A stretch of 64,000 nucleotides of DNA from Oenanthe sinensis (GCA_028671895.1 JAPMAC010000210.1:310001-374000), one strand, 5' to 3'; counted from the stretch's first letter, positions 10,176 through 23,600 are shown. The notes: generated from the letters alone by a model not told the origin. Numbers and translations are program-made.

Positions 10176-12622
10176 ATGAGTACTCAAAGAGTGAGTAGCA
10201 TTAAAATTCCTCCATTTGATAAAGATAATTATAATCTTTGGAAGAGGAAGATGACCTTGTTTCTTCGAACTACAAACACTAAGTACAAGGATATTTTGAA
10301 GACTGGTGTTGTTGTTCCAATAACAATCATTCCTGAGCATATGAAAGATGGTGTACTTATTCCACACAGACAATTTGAAAAAGATATTCATGAGTACACT
10401 GAAACAGAAAAGGAACTGGATTCTTTAGACACCAGCCTGCAGTTAATTTTGGTGGAATCTCTTGATCCCGGAATGTAAAATCATGTTGTTAATTGCAAAG
10501 ATGCTAAACACATCTGGGAAATGATAGCGATGCTGAATGAAGGAACAGAATAAGTGAGGGAGAACAGATTGGAAATCTTAACGTCTCAATATGAGCATTT
10601 TAGATCAAATCCTGGAGAAGGTATCTCTAATGTTTTTAAGAGATACAACAAACTGATAAATGATCTAAATCCCAATGGAAAACACTATACGAAGAAGGAG
10701 ATCAATAGGAAGTTTTTGCTGACAATGCCAGTTCACTTAGAGCATAGGATTACTTCCATCAGGGAGTCAAGGGACATGAATGAAATTTCATTGGAAACAC
10801 TTTATGGCATACTAAAGACCTATGAGCTAGAGCAGATTCAACAGAAGGAAATATATGGTACAGGCAAGGTGGTCAGCAAGTCTACAGCTCTTGTAGCATA
10901 AGTACCAGAATACAGAGAAGCTATGACTGAATCTTCTTCAGTCAAAGTAATTGATCAGGGTATTATTGCAGAAGTTGGTGTAACTCAAATGAATTCATCT
11001 GAAAGTGAATTCTACTCAATGGAAGAACTTTATCAACTTGAGGATGAATCTCTGGCACTGATTGCTAGAAAATTTGGAAATACAAGATTCAGGAGGAACC
11101 CTAGTTTCAAATTCAAGCCTATGACAAACAGATTTCAGAGAGGTGGTTCTTCTAGCTCATCCAATACAAGAGGTGGATACAAGACAGGGATGGTAGACAG
11201 AAGCAAGATCTGTTGCTTCAACTGCAATGAAATGGAACACTTTGCTACTGATTCTAGAAAGCCCAAGCAGGAAAGAAAGAAGGATTCATATGACGAGCTT
11301 AAAAAGAAATATGAAGCTCTATTGAAGAAGCATCAGGGAAGATCATACTTAGCAGAAGAAAAAAGATTGGATGATTCTGACAATGATGAAGAAGAAGATA
11401 TGGGAAATCTTGCTCTAATGGCCTCTTCTTCTGAAAGATCAAAATCTCCACCTCGACAAGGAATTGAGGAAAACCCTAGCTGTCCTAAAATGTTTAAATT
11501 TCTAGGTGAGAATTTAACTGATGCTAGAGATCAAATAAAAGTCTTAAATCTCAAGAACAAAGTTTTATCATAAGAGAATTTTGAATTGAAAAAGCTGAAA
11601 CTTATAAATGAGAAATTAACTGAAGATGTTGCATTTCAAGTTAATAGAGTCAACTGCTATGTTGAAATTGAAGCTTTTTTGAAGGATAAAATTGAAAAAG
11701 AGAAAGTCAGGTGTCAAGCCTATAGAACTGCTTCATTTGTTATGAAAGACCTAGTTGACCAACAAGAGATTAAACGGAAAGTTGGGATAGGTTTTGAATA
11801 TAATGAATCTATAGAAAAGGCTAGCAACATCACCCCTTTTAAAGAGACTGCTATAGAGAGGGGTATTCCACATGTTATTAAACACACTAAGAAACCTCTT
11901 TTCATAAATCCTATTGCAGAACTAGTTCTTAATAGTTGTATAATAGTGGATTATGAAATTAAACTTGAAGACCTTAAAGAGAAAGAAAAAGTACATGAAA
12001 AACATGTCAGGGACATAAAAGGAATAAATGTCCAGAAAGCTAAATATGTACCTAAAAGACCAATAGAAAATGTGAACACTGCTAGTTCATCCACTTCTGG
12101 TTTAGGTGCTAATGAGCTTAAGAAAAATCATAATAGACCTAATAAGTTTGTTAATAGTAGGAATAGTAACAACAGATTCCATGCTACCGAGAACTTTAAA
12201 AATGTTAATAAAGTTGAGGTAGAAACTGTTAAGACTCCTGCTATTGTGTATAAAATGCCTACTATTGATGCATGCCATAAACCTTGTGGTGTAGATAACT
12301 GTATGCTATGAGCTTTCAATGTTATGTCTGCATATTTTAAAAGCATGCATGCTATGAATGCCAATAATACACCTAGACAACATATAAATCACAGGCATGC
12401 TAGATCAAAGACTGTCAGTCCTCCTGTTTCATAGAAGGAGACATTCTCTCCTAAGCCTGCAGACAAAGGTGTTAAGGTTGCTTACAAGGACAAGTGTTCA
12501 GTCAAAGTAGTAGATGAGTTTGTCATGTTGGGTTCTATTGTTAAACCTGACAAAGGACAATTTTTCAAATATGTCGGCCCAATCAATGTTGGGTTCCGAA
12601 GAAGGCCAAACTCATTTGATGA
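10176..12622 (+). pseudogene. E2 gag, broken by several stops
   Basis: The frame starts at ATG 10176 and can be followed to about 12600. Stops lie at 10476, 10551, 10899, 11571 and 12309, and a one-base loss relative to E3 near 12570 shifts the frame before the protease. The N-terminal part (FDKDNYNLWKRKM, then NRLEILTSQYEHFRSNPGEG) is the copia gag domain (UBN2 type). A CCHC-like zinc knuckle CFNCNEMEHFATD near 11214 has lost its last Cys (CRK-type motif reads SRK). A Lys/Glu-rich segment after it may be coiled coil. Gag would form the virus-like particle; this copy cannot. Confidence 0.88.
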
Positions 12623-15456
12623 TTGCAGGTTGTGAAACAGGTGAACCGGGTCATTTGGATTCTCGATAGTGGATCCTCACGACACATGACCGGAGATAGA
12701 GCCCTTCTATCAAATGTTATTGAGAGAGCTGACCTAGTAGTTACCTTTGGAGGTGACAACAAGGGTATGACTAAGGGATATGGCTGTTTAGAAGCTGGCA
12801 ATGTCATCATTGATAATGTATCTTTCGTGGAAGGTCTAAAACACAATCTTCTGAGTATCAGTCAGTTTTATGACAAGGGATACACAGTGAACTTTGTGAA
12901 GGAGAGGTGTTTGATTTCTCATAAGAAGGATGAAAAGCCTGCTCTTCTGGGAGTAAGGAAATGAAACTTGTTCATAGCCGATCTGAACTCAGGTTGCAGA
13001 GACGAAGTCAATTGTTTTTATGCTAAAGCTTCGTCAGATGAAAGTTCGCTATGGCACAAGAAGCTCTCACATATTAATTTTAAATCTATGAATTTTCTAG
13101 TCAAAAGAGAATTAGTGAGAGGACTGCCTCAATTGGAATTCACATAAGAAGGACTTTGTGAGGCATGTCAGAAAGGGAAAGCAAAGAAAGCATCACATCC
13201 AAGCACTAACACATCTAGTATTACTGAATCACTGTAATTAATTCACATGGATTTATTTGGTCCAGTCAATGTTATGTCAATGTCACATAAAAGATATGCC
13301 TTGGTGATTGTTGATGACTACTCAAAGTATACATGGGTTTTATTCCTGCACTCAAAGGATGAAACTCGTCAAATGGTGATTGATCATATCAAGATGATTG
13401 AGTTAGATTCGAAGCTTCCAGTTAGAGCTATAAGGTCAGACAATGGAACTGAGTTCAAGAATACATTTCTGAATGACTTTTGTGTTGAAAAGGGAATAAC
13501 AAGGCAATTCTCAGCGCCTAGAACTCCGTAACAGAATGGAGTGGTAGAAAGGAAAAATCATACATTAATTGAAGCTGCAAGTACTATGCTGAGTGAATCA
13601 AGGATTCCAATGTACTTTTGGGCTGAAGCTGTAAATACTGCATGTTATACCCAGAATCGGACTCTGATCAACAAGGACTTAATGAAGACACCCTACGAAA
13701 TAATTGCTAACAAGAAACCAACGCTCAAGTACTTTCATGTATTTGGTGCTAAATATTTTGAACTTAAAGATGGAGAAAAACATTTTAGGAAGTTCGAGGC
13801 TAAAGCTCAAGAAGCTATTTTTGTTGGTTATTCCAGAAGATCTTATCGGGTGTATATTATTCATCAACATCATGTTAAAGAAAGTGTCAATGTAACTTTT
13901 GATGACACAAAATTCCCTGACATCCAAAATGATGATCCATCTGAAACTCTTAAGTTTAACAATATTTCAGACTCACACTCAGAAGATGAAAACGAACCTG
14001 AGGCTACAAAAGGAAACAACTGTTAGGGATTGTGGTTCTATCAATGTAATCAAATAATATTTACTTAGATTAATTAATGATTAACTAAGTAAAACATACT
14101 GTGATATATAGTTTGACAGTATGTTTAAAATGTCACTTGTAATAAAGATGCTCAAATAGTCAAGTAGGTGACAGTAAGTATCAATAGTTACTGTCATATG
14201 TAAATGAAATAAATGATCAATGAGGTAGAAGTTAACAAAGTGTTCATGCACAACATAGATCAAATTTCTGACAGTAACATTCTACATTCTGGAGCCTATG
14301 ACAGCATGTTCAAGTGATAGCAACTTTTGGGAACAGACGACAGCAACTATTCCTTGACAGTAAACTTGGCGGAGAATGAAGATCTTATCGGGTGTATATT
14401 ATTGATCAACATCATGTCAAAGAAAGTGTCAATGTAACTTTTGATGACACAAAATTCCCTTACATCCAAAATGATGATCCATCTGAAACTCTTAAGTTTA
14501 ACAATATTTCAGACTAACACTCAGATGATGAAAACGAACCTGAGGCTGCAAAAGGAAACAACAATGATAATAATGCTGATGATCCAACTGCTACTGGTGG
14601 AAACAATGAAAACTCTGGAGATACCACTAACACATAGGGAGATTCATCAAGGGATCTTAGCAACAACTCATGGGGAGGAGATGAAAGATCAACAAATCAA
14701 ACACAACATCAAAATGAAATTCAAGGCGAATCATCAAGATCTAATCTGCCAAGTTAGAGAATTTGGAGTAAATCTCATCCTTTTGAGCTGATCATTGGTG
14801 ATTCAAATGTTGGTGTTAGAACAAGAAGTGCTACACAGAATCAATGCAATTATTCTGGGTTTCTATCTGAAATGGAACCTAAGAAAGTAGAAGAAGCACT
14901 GTCTGATCCTGATTGGGTGATTGATATGCAAGATGAACTCAATCAATTTGAATCTCAAGAAGTTTGGAAACTGGTACATAGACCAAAGGACAAGACTGTA
15001 ATTGACACACGATGGGTATTCAAAAACAAGTTGGATGGAGATGGCATTGTGATAAGGAACAAGGCCAGACTGGTTGCAAAAGGTTATTCCCAAGCTGGAG
15101 GAATTGATTATTATGAAACCTATGCTCCAATTGCAAGACTTGAGGCTATCAGGATGTTTCTGGCATTCGCAGCTCACTCCAATTATAAAGTTTATCAAAT
15201 GGACGTGAAGAGTGCATTCCTGAATGAAAAGTTAGCTGAAGAGGTATATGTACAACAACCCCCAGGCTTTGAAGATCCAGATCACATGAACTTTGAATAT
15301 TTTCTTTTCAAGGCTATCTATGGTTTCAAACAAGCACCCAGAACATGGTTTGACACTCTTTCAGAATTTCTTCTTAAAAATGGTTTTGTTAGAGGAGTCA
15401 TAGATAAAACTTTATTTTTTAAGAAACACAATAATGATTTGATAATGGTACAAGTA
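12623..15456 (+). pseudogene. E2 pol, first part: protease, integrase, start of RT
   Basis: The aspartic protease shows WILDSGSSRHMTGD near 12655. The integrase zinc finger spans LWHKKLSHINF to CEACQKGK (13050-13180). The integrase core shows MDLFGPV (13247), RSDNGTEF (13433) and VERKN (13541). RT begins near 14870 and reads to the base before the active site, where E3 is inserted. Stops lie at 12962, 13148, 13236, 13529, 14024, 14509, 14636 and 14755, so the copy is dead. A 183-bp duplication with a 359-bp insert interrupts the integrase C-terminus. Confidence 0.9.
13838..14562 (+). repeat. 183-bp direct duplication around a 359-bp foreign insert in E2 integrase
   Basis: Bases 13838-14020 and 14380-14562 are the same integrase C-terminal segment with about six differences. 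Between them, 14021-14379 is unrelated AT-rich DNA that begins TGTTAGGGATTGTGG, like the start of a copia LTR, but has no matching end. A 183-bp target duplication is far longer than any LTR or DNA transposon makes. It looks like repair-associated duplication or recombination with another copy. Confidence 0.85.
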
Positions 15457-17060
15457 TGTTGGTCTCTGATATTGTAGAAGGGGGGTTGAATACAATATCT
15501 ATAAATTATCGCGGAATATTGGATTTAAAAATATTATTTTAAATTCACACGAAATATTAATTATTATGAAATACTGTTCAAGTAGAAGATATAATTTTAA
15601 CTTGAAAAGTATTACAAAATTAATAAGTAGAAAATTTATATAATTGTTTAAAATCTTAGAACGATTTTTACATGAATTGTTCAAGTTTTACAATTATATT
15701 CCAAACTTGCATTGAAATCTGTGAATATTACAATGCAGACAAATTTCTGAATTAAATGAAGATATCACCTCATATTTATAGAGGATTTTGAAGCTAGCAC
15801 GACCTTTTTCACTATGACTTTATTTAATGAAATTAAGCCTTATATGACTCTTCAGAAATCTGGGCATGACTTTTAGAATTCGGTATGACTTTAGAAAATT
15901 CGGTATGATTTTTCTAAAGTCATATTCAGATTTTCTTTAATTAAAAAAATCAATATGACTTATTTTAATTAAATAAAATCTGCTCGGTATGACTTATTTT
16001 AATTAAATAAATAGGTATGACTTATTTTAATTAAATAAAATTAGCTCGGTACGACTTTCTGTCGGTATGACTTTCCAGAATTCCTTCGGTATGACTTAAC
16101 AAAAAAATTCATCGGTATAACTTTTATTAACAAAATTTGGTATGACTTATTAAAAAATACATCGGTATGAATTTTAATCATATAATTCGGTATGACTTTT
16201 TAATGAGTCATTTGAATTATATTAAAATCATATTAAGTCATATATTTTATAATAAATAAATTCTACTTAATTTAATTAGTTAATTTATAAATTAAATTAA
16301 ATTCAACTAGAATTAATTTAATTAGATAAATTAAATAATCAATTAACTTTTGATAGTAGAATTAAAATACTATCTTCACTTGTGTAAGCATATAGTCATC
16401 TTCGAAGTCTTCCCGCCTTTGTCTTCTTCATTCTAAAATAATTCTAAATTAATTAATCATTTAATTAATCTAAGAAATAAATTAATTCTTAGTGAATTAA
16501 TTTACTAATTACATTAACTAATTAATTTAATTAATTAATAGAGAATTAAAATAAAGTCTTGACTGTAGGACTATTGTTGATGTAGATAAAACTCTTCTGT
16601 TTTTCAACAATAACATTTCTAACCACTTGAACTTTTTGATGACGAATCTTCACTGACACTGTTGACACCTTGTGCACTGGTCTGGTTCACAGATGACTAA
16701 CTACAATGTTGATTCTCATTTCTGTTGTAGTGGTCTTTGTGTCTTGTCTTGCTTCTAGCTTTGTCTTCAAAAAATTTTTCTTGGAATCTCTTTGTAATAG
16801 GTACTTGGAATCTTTTGTATCTTCTGAACTCTTCTGAAATACTATTCTTTTATTTTTCGCCGACGCTTGAACATATTAATGAACTTCTTCCGGTTTAGAG
16901 TAGCAGCTTCATTAGAACACTTCTGATATTAGGATTCTTTGTGTCTAGTTGACTTTCTTCGTCTTGATTCCATCCTCAGTATTTACTACTTACTTCACTT
17001 TCTTATCTTAGTTGAGTTGTCATCTAATTATTACAAATAGGCCTAGTCATATGCCTCTCA
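15457..17060 (-). repeat. E3 3' LTR (1604 bp)
   Basis: On the minus strand it opens TGAGAGGCATATGAC and closes with the C-tract end. The copy at 35229-36864 matches throughout. It holds the AAGTCATACCG array (plus-strand CGGTATGACTT, about 15880-16215), a TATA box read as CTATAAATATG on the minus strand (15773-15781), an AT-rich block homologous to the E2 LTR (16435-16560) and the shared TGAACCAGAC motif (16666-16695). Confidence 0.93.
15880..16215 (-). repeat. AAGTCATACCG array in the E3 3' LTR
   Basis: About a dozen irregularly spaced copies of CGGTATGACTT (plus strand), separated by AT-rich spacers with runs of TTAATTAAATAAA. The array lies upstream of the LTR TATA box in the element's own orientation. 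The right LTR carries the same array at about 35675-36005. Confidence 0.88.
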
Positions 17061-17074
17061 ATCTCCCTCTATTT
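17061..17074 (-). promoter_or_regulatory. E3 polypurine tract
   Basis: The plus strand reads ATCTCCCTCTATTT. On the minus strand this is AAATAGAGGGAGAT next to the TG of the 3' LTR, one base changed from the E1 and E2 tract. Confidence 0.85.
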
Positions 17075-18602
17075 GTTGTTAAATATTTAACACACAAATT
17101 TCTAGAGGATAACTCAACTAACAACTAAGAAATAAATATGACATTTAAGAACCGTATATAATAAACTGTTCTCTGGATTATATAATACATTTCCAGATTT
17201 CTTGAGTAACTGAAATGAAAGATGTTTGTTTCTCTAGCACTGAACATATTATACAAGTAGTATTATCTTCATTTCTCAGACTCATCACTACTCCCCCATA
17301 GGATAGCAGAGATGTAGTCTTGTTCTCTTCTCATTACCACTTCTCCTCTGTTTCTCCAAATCCTGTCTTCCCTTCTCTCTCAAGATGAATTCATTCTCCC
17401 CTTACTTGAATTATCCGACCATTTTAATAGAGGTAACAGACATGGCATACATACAGCATTAAACCATCGCAGATATAAAAAATGTAAACTATGACATGTT
17501 ATGCATTTTAGAAAATCTGGTTAATCCTGTAATCAAGAATCTTCTAAAATCAAATAGAATAGGAGTCTAATAAGTAATCACTAGTTCTTTCCAATCCAAG
17601 CATGTTGTTATATACCCCTTTTTCTTGTTCAACAATTCTCCCTCTTAGTTGAGGAATCCTCTTCTGGTAAAAGTCTTGTTCAACACTTCTCCCTTTTTGT
17701 AAAAGTCTTGTTCAACACTTCTCTCTTTTTGGATAACACTTCTCCCTTTTGGATCTTGTTCAACACTTCTCCCCCTTAATTGAGTAATCCTCTTCAGAAG
17801 AAATTTCCTCCCCCTTAGTTGAATAACATTAAAAATCTGTAACAAGGAATTGGGAATGGGATTTGGTAATTGTGCTAGTGTGTGATTTTACTTTGTGTAT
17901 CTTACAAGTTTTTCGCTCATATACTCTCTAAGTGTTTCACTCATAGAATATATATTTTCACTCTTTCTCACTTGTGTTTCACTCTTTCTCACATCATTAT
18001 TTCTCTCTCTTAGTACGGATGACACAATCATTTGTACCTGCAATAAAGATCACCATAGCCCCTTCAAGAGATGTCACTGGTGGTGCAATGGGGTTTCGTA
18101 AATCGTCGTCCTCAATTTAATCTATTAAAATATTTGAATTTGAAAACTGAATTGCTTCAGAAATAGATTTAATGAGTTGTTGATCATCTAAAATGATCTA
18201 TTCCGTTAGGAATCCAGATACGTTCCTAATGTAGCACAAGATCCAAGTTTCCTCCAGACGCCTGTGAAGGCATGTTGATTCAGTCAGAATCATCAATCAT
18301 TCTTCCTTCCTTGATATGGAAGTTTAGAATAATATCTACCGTCAATTCATCTTTCCTTTGACATTTCAATTGCTCCCTCTTGGTCCCAAGTTGGTCCTTA
18401 AATTTTTGGTCCCTTGTTGGTAAAAAAAAAAAAGACAATATTTGTGGTTTCTTGAAAAAATGTCAGATGAAATTAACTCTTTGTTGGTAGCCTTGGCTGA
18501 CAGGCTGAATTCAATAGACTCACTCTGTTGAGAGAATGAACCTAGTAACAGTTTTGCCTTTTCCTAGTCTGTATCCTTTTGAGAGAACACAGATGAGCTA
18601 AC
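17075..18602 (-). pseudogene. E3 env-like remnant and 3' untranslated region
   Basis: No long frame survives. Minus-strand bases from about 18088 to 18010 match the E2 env-like segment at 42080-42145 (E2 reads IAPPVTSHAGALVIYTAG), which identifies the region as a decayed env-like gene. Between 17636 and 17830 the minus strand carries several purine runs (AAGGGGGAG, AAAGGGAGAAG) that resemble extra polypurine tracts. The rest is AT-rich. E4 splits this remnant from 27361-27905. Confidence 0.65.
17636..17830 (-). repeat. Repeated polypurine-tract-like motifs in E3
   Basis: The minus strand shows at least five purine-rich runs of the form AAGGGGGAG or AAAGGGAGAAGTGTTGAAC within 200 bases, about 560 bases before the true tract. 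Clusters of extra polypurine motifs near the 3' LTR are a known Sirevirus trait. Confidence 0.65.
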
Positions 18603-20144
18603 TGTAGGGTTTCGTGACACAAACGCAGCGGAATAAACGCAAAAATAAATCAAAATAGCGAAACCCTCCGCAGGATCCATGCGAAAACAAAAGATTTAAT
18701 TCGGAGATAAAGAATAAATACCTTTAGAAGCTTTAACAGTTCATTAATGGAAGATTAATGGAGGTCCAAAGCTTGTTTAATCACCACGTATCCCGCTCTC
18801 GCGATCTACGCTCTACGGTATCCACACGAACACTTTTCATGAAGGATTGATGTGTACTAACACCCGAAAACTTCTTCTCTCTCTATCTTCCTCCTCTCTC
18901 AGAGCGGCTAGGGTTTTTGTAAAATCTCTATTTTATTAAATTAGCCCATAAAGAGATTATATAGAGAGAGGAATAAGTTTTCTAATTATAATCCAATTAT
19001 AATTAATACTAATCCGAAATTCTAAATTATTTAATTAAGTCTCACTTAATTAATTAATTATTAATTTTGGAATTAGTTTAAGTAATTCATTTATTCTATT
19101 TATATAATTAATTAAGTCATACTTAATTAATATCATAAATAAAATAAATTACTTATTTAATTTAAATTCATAATTTAAATTATTTCTCCTTCAAGCGTTC
19201 TTTGTGTGTGACCCTGTAGGTTATTATTACGTTGGCAACAATTTTAATATCTAATTAAAATTGTAAACAATGAGCGGCATCTAGTAATACATCATTGCTA
19301 CCCAAGTAATAATAATAAATCGGTGATTCGATTAAGCCTTTCGTGAATAATGTTCCATGTAATATAATCCCTTTAATCTTGATATTATAGATTAAACTCA
19401 AGGCATGTCTCGTGTCATCCTCTTCATAATTTAATCTTTATTTTCTTGATCGATGAGTAGACTATTAAAATCAAATCAACATTTGAGCACGGCCGTGCAT
19501 TTCATAGTCTCACTCAAACAAGATGCCAATAATATCACTCCTAAAATTAGGAGGATTAAATCCCATCTAGATCATTCATATTTCTCATACGATTCATAAT
19601 ATACCCAATGTCCACTTTTATCATCACCCGGTCAAAGGTAACTTTTAATGTAATCAAAGTATATTAATTCTCGTATAGAAATATAATGATTTCAGGTCTA
19701 AGGATCATTACACCATTATCACAGTGAGAATTACTTATGACACTTACTTAACATGTAGAATCTCACGGCGGGTCATTCCAGTGCCATACATTGATACATG
19801 CACTTATGTTCTTGACTTTAGTATCCCCATACCTATGACCAATGAGATGTGGTCATCTGTCAAGAAACATACTAGTCTTTGTGCATTATTATTGTCCTTA
19901 AATAATAATACTCAACTAGGGAATTTTAGGAATAAGATACTATTCATATAATCTCATTTTTAAGTCACATACTTAAAGATATATAATACGTATCAAAATT
20001 CCAAGGACATTTATTATGCTTTCAATTTATTACGCAGTAAATAAAACATAATAAATAAATAATAATCAATAAAACATAATCCTTAATAATAAATATTTTC
20101 CTTAAAATATAAAAAGTATTGTCTCTAGAGCACAATTACTAACA
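18603..20144 (-). repeat. E4 3' LTR
   Basis: 1542 bp. On the minus strand it begins TGTTAGTAATTGTGCTCTAG and ends CCCTACA. The start, with CTCTAGAG a few bases in, resembles Angela-type LTRs. It is almost identical to 25819-27360. Confidence 0.95.
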
Positions 20145-23100
20145 ATCTCCCACTTGCACTAGAGCCAATTACCCAAGTATCCAATACTCATGGAACTAGT
20201 GTGACTTTCGTGCTTCTGCTGCGACAAAGCCTTAGTCAGTGTGTCTGAAATATTATTATTAGTATACACTTTACATATATGTATATCTCCTTGATCATTA
20301 ATCTCATTAATTAGGTGATATCTCCTAAGTACATGCCCAACAGCCTCCTTGGCTGCTTCACAAGCATCAATATACTCAGGTTCTATTGTAAAATCAACAA
20401 TTGTCTTTGCTGTGAACCATTCCAGCATACAACATCTCAATAAAACACAAAGCCAGACAGAAACATTAAATTATCGTTATCTATCTAGAAACCAGTATCA
20501 CTGAAACCTCTTACAACTAGCTTCACATCTCCTCCATATAACAAGAATGAATCTTTAGTCCTCTTTAAGTACTTAAGAATATTCTTGACTGTCGTCCAGT
20601 GACCTTCACCTGGATTAGATCGGTATCTACTCATCATGGTTAAAGCATACGAGACATCAGGACAAGTACATATCATTGCATACATTATAAAACCAATTGC
20701 TAACGCATACGGAATTTTACTCATGCAGTCCCTATCATCCAATGATTTAGGACAAATTTTATTTTGAGATCACTATCCCATGAGACATTGGGACATATCC
20801 ATTTTAGTCTCTTTGCATTTGAAATCGATGCAAAACTTTGTCAATGTATGTACTCTAAATTAGGCCGATCAATCACCTTGATCTATCTCTATAGATCTCG
20901 ATCCCTAATATATATGTCACATCGCCTAAGTCTTTCATTGAGAAATTATTTCTCAACCAAGTCTTCACAGTCTGTAGAGAAGGAATGTCATTCCCTATTA
21001 GTAATATATCATCAACATATAATACTAGGAATGCCACATGGCTCCCACTAAACTTCTTGTAAACACAAGTTTCATCTTCATTCTGAATAAAGTCAAACTC
21101 TTTTTGACTGTTTCATGAAAACAAATGTTCCATCTCCTCGAGGCCTGCTTTAATCCATAAATGGATCAACGCAACTTACATACATTTCCAGCATCCTTTA
21201 GATCAACAAAACCCTTAGGGTGTGTCATGTACACATCCATATCTTCTTCAAGGCTCTCATTTAAGAAAGCGGTTTTGACATCCATTTGCCAGATTTCATA
21301 GTCATAGTAAGCAGCTATAGCAAGCAAAATCCTGATGGACATGACCATAACAACTGGTGAAAAGGTCTCATCATAGTCAATATCATGAATTTTCTTGAAA
21401 CCTTTTGCCACCAATCGTGCCTTATAGGTCTGTACATTAGCATCCATGTCGGTCTTCTTCTTGAAAACCCACTTGCACCCTATAGGTTTTACCCCTTCAG
21501 GTGGATCAACCGAAGTCCATACTTGATTAGTATACATGGATTCCATCTCAGATTTAATGGCATCCAGCCATCTCTTAGAATCTGGAGTGTTTATAGTATC
21601 TAGGTAGGTGAGAGGCTCATCTTCATCCACAAGCATCACATCACCATCTTGAGTCAAGAGAAATCCATATTATCTCTCGGGCTCATGGTGAATCCTACTA
21701 AACCTACGAACACCTGTGTTTCTTGAGCAGTATTATTTTTCTTGTACATTCTACTCAGGTTCCTCCACTGGTTCAACGTTATCATGTGGGTCTCAAACTT
21801 CATTGAGATCTATTATCCTCCCACTGTCTCTCAGCAGTTCGAGCAACAAACACTTTGTTCTCGGAAGGATTATAGAAAGAATAACCCCTTGTTTCAGTTG
21901 GGTATTCCACAAAATTACATTTGTCTGATTTTGGTCCTAGCTTGTCAGAGATTAGACGTTTCACAAACGCTTCACATCCCCAAAATTTTATAAATGACAT
22001 GCTGTGACGTTGCTCTGTCCATATCTCATAAGGAGTCTTTTGAACCAATTTAGTAGGAACACAGTTAAGTGTATGGGGAGCCGTTTCCAGGGTGTAACCC
22101 CAGAAACTAATTGGAAGATTCATTGACTCAACATTGATCGCACCATGTCCAACAAGGTGTGATTTCTCCTATCAAAAAAACTTTTCTTTGATATTTTCTA
22201 CTTCATCTTTATAGTCTTTGAACTTTTCAAATGATTCGGATTAGTTCTTCAAAAGATACATATATCCGTATCTACTAAAATAATTAGTAAATTTTATGAA
22301 GTTAATAAAATCTACTTTTTGTCATCGTACACCTATGACCACATACATCACTATGTATAAGTCATACCCATTCAATGATCCCTTCACCATGTCCGGTAAA
22401 AGGAGCTTTAGTCATTTTACCAAATAAACCAAGATTCGTATCCTTTGGTATGATTCATAATCAAACTTTTCCATGAATGCATCCTTATGTATTCTGAAAA
22501 TGCGTTTCTCATTAATATGGCTTCAACAACAGTGCCAAAGGTAATATTTTATTTGAGTCACTTTAGAACATATAAATTGTTAATTAGTTGTGCAACATTA
22601 TAAGGCTCATCATCAAAATAGAATAAACAACTATTGTTATTTAGTTAAAATGAAAAAGCCTTTCTTGTCCAAACAAGAAACTGAAATAATGTCCCTGCCA
22701 ATTGCAAGCACGTTATAACAATTATCAAGTTCTAAATTTTCCTTATAGGCCAAAAATTAAGTAACGAGTTCCTCGAACCAGAGCAACTATCTTTATTCCA
22801 ATTCCAACCCGATACCCTAAGCTTGACCCTTATTGATCATCATCTTCCGATCTTCCAATTAAGCATGACAGTTTAATTTCCAGTTTCCCAACTTTCCACA
22901 GAAGTGACAATCGTCTTCTTTATCAACACCTCATTCAGACTTTAGAGTCTGCTTTAGGGATTGGACTTTGGTTTGACAACGGAACTAGATCAAATCTTCT
23001 CCTTGCCTTTCCATTTTCCTTTCCCTTTTGCATTCCCTATGTTTACCATCAATATAGTAGTAGTTCATGCATTTATCATATTACTTTCAGCAGTTCTCAA

Positions 23101-23600
23101 CATGCTTAGCAACTCAATGGGTGTTTTACCAATCTTATTCACTTTATTGTTCATAACAAAATAAGAATAATATTTGTCCAAAGATTGTAAGATCAAATCT
23201 AACTGTCTCCAAACCAATCTGGAAACCCAAAATATCAATGGTATTCATTATACCCTATAATCTTTAGAACATGTGGTGTAACCGGGTCTCACTCTCCCTA
23301 CTTGTAAGTGTATAGTGCCCTTTAAAATATATCTTGTGCTCAATCGTTTCATAAGCATCTATATGCTCGTATTGCTTCTTAAGCTCAGCACATATATTTG
23401 CGAGCATGAGACATGAAACATCAGTCGCAACATCAATTTGCTTCCAATAAGCACTATGATTTGCACATGTTACATTCTCAACTTTAAGAGTAGGGGAAGA
23501 GATTTGACTAACATCGTGGTACCCGAGGACGATCCTCAAGCTCCTATGTTAGTCAAGGAAATATATTCTCGTCAACTTGTCCTTCTCAAGAACTGATCGC
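20145..23600 (-). pseudogene. E4 gag-pol remnant
   Basis: Read on the minus strand from 23600 down: a gag piece (RIVLGYHDVSQ, then LMLANICAELKKQYEHIDA, 23264-23539); an integrase piece (21800-22450, with SFWGYTLETAPHTLN and an Angela-like C-terminus); RT (20990-21657, with GCKWVFKKKTD, DETFSPVV, YEIWQMDVKTAFLN and YVDD codons at plus 21008-21019); and RNase H to 20159. A one-base gain in an A run at about 21099-21105 shifts RT before YVDD, and E5 has the same change. A TGA in this copy near 21166 is not in E5. At about 3.4 kb it is shorter than an intact gag-pol. It cannot encode a working polyprotein. Confidence 0.88.

Noticed and set aside
19724..19951. 75-codon plus-strand frame found four times (19724, 26940, 43660, 50873)
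   Set aside because: It recurs only because it lies in the LTRs of E4 and E5. It is on the opposite strand to the element genes and resembles nothing known.
20764..21993. Plus-strand frames of 70 to 95 codons in E4, repeated in E5
   Set aside because: They are antisense shadows of the RT and integrase remnants.
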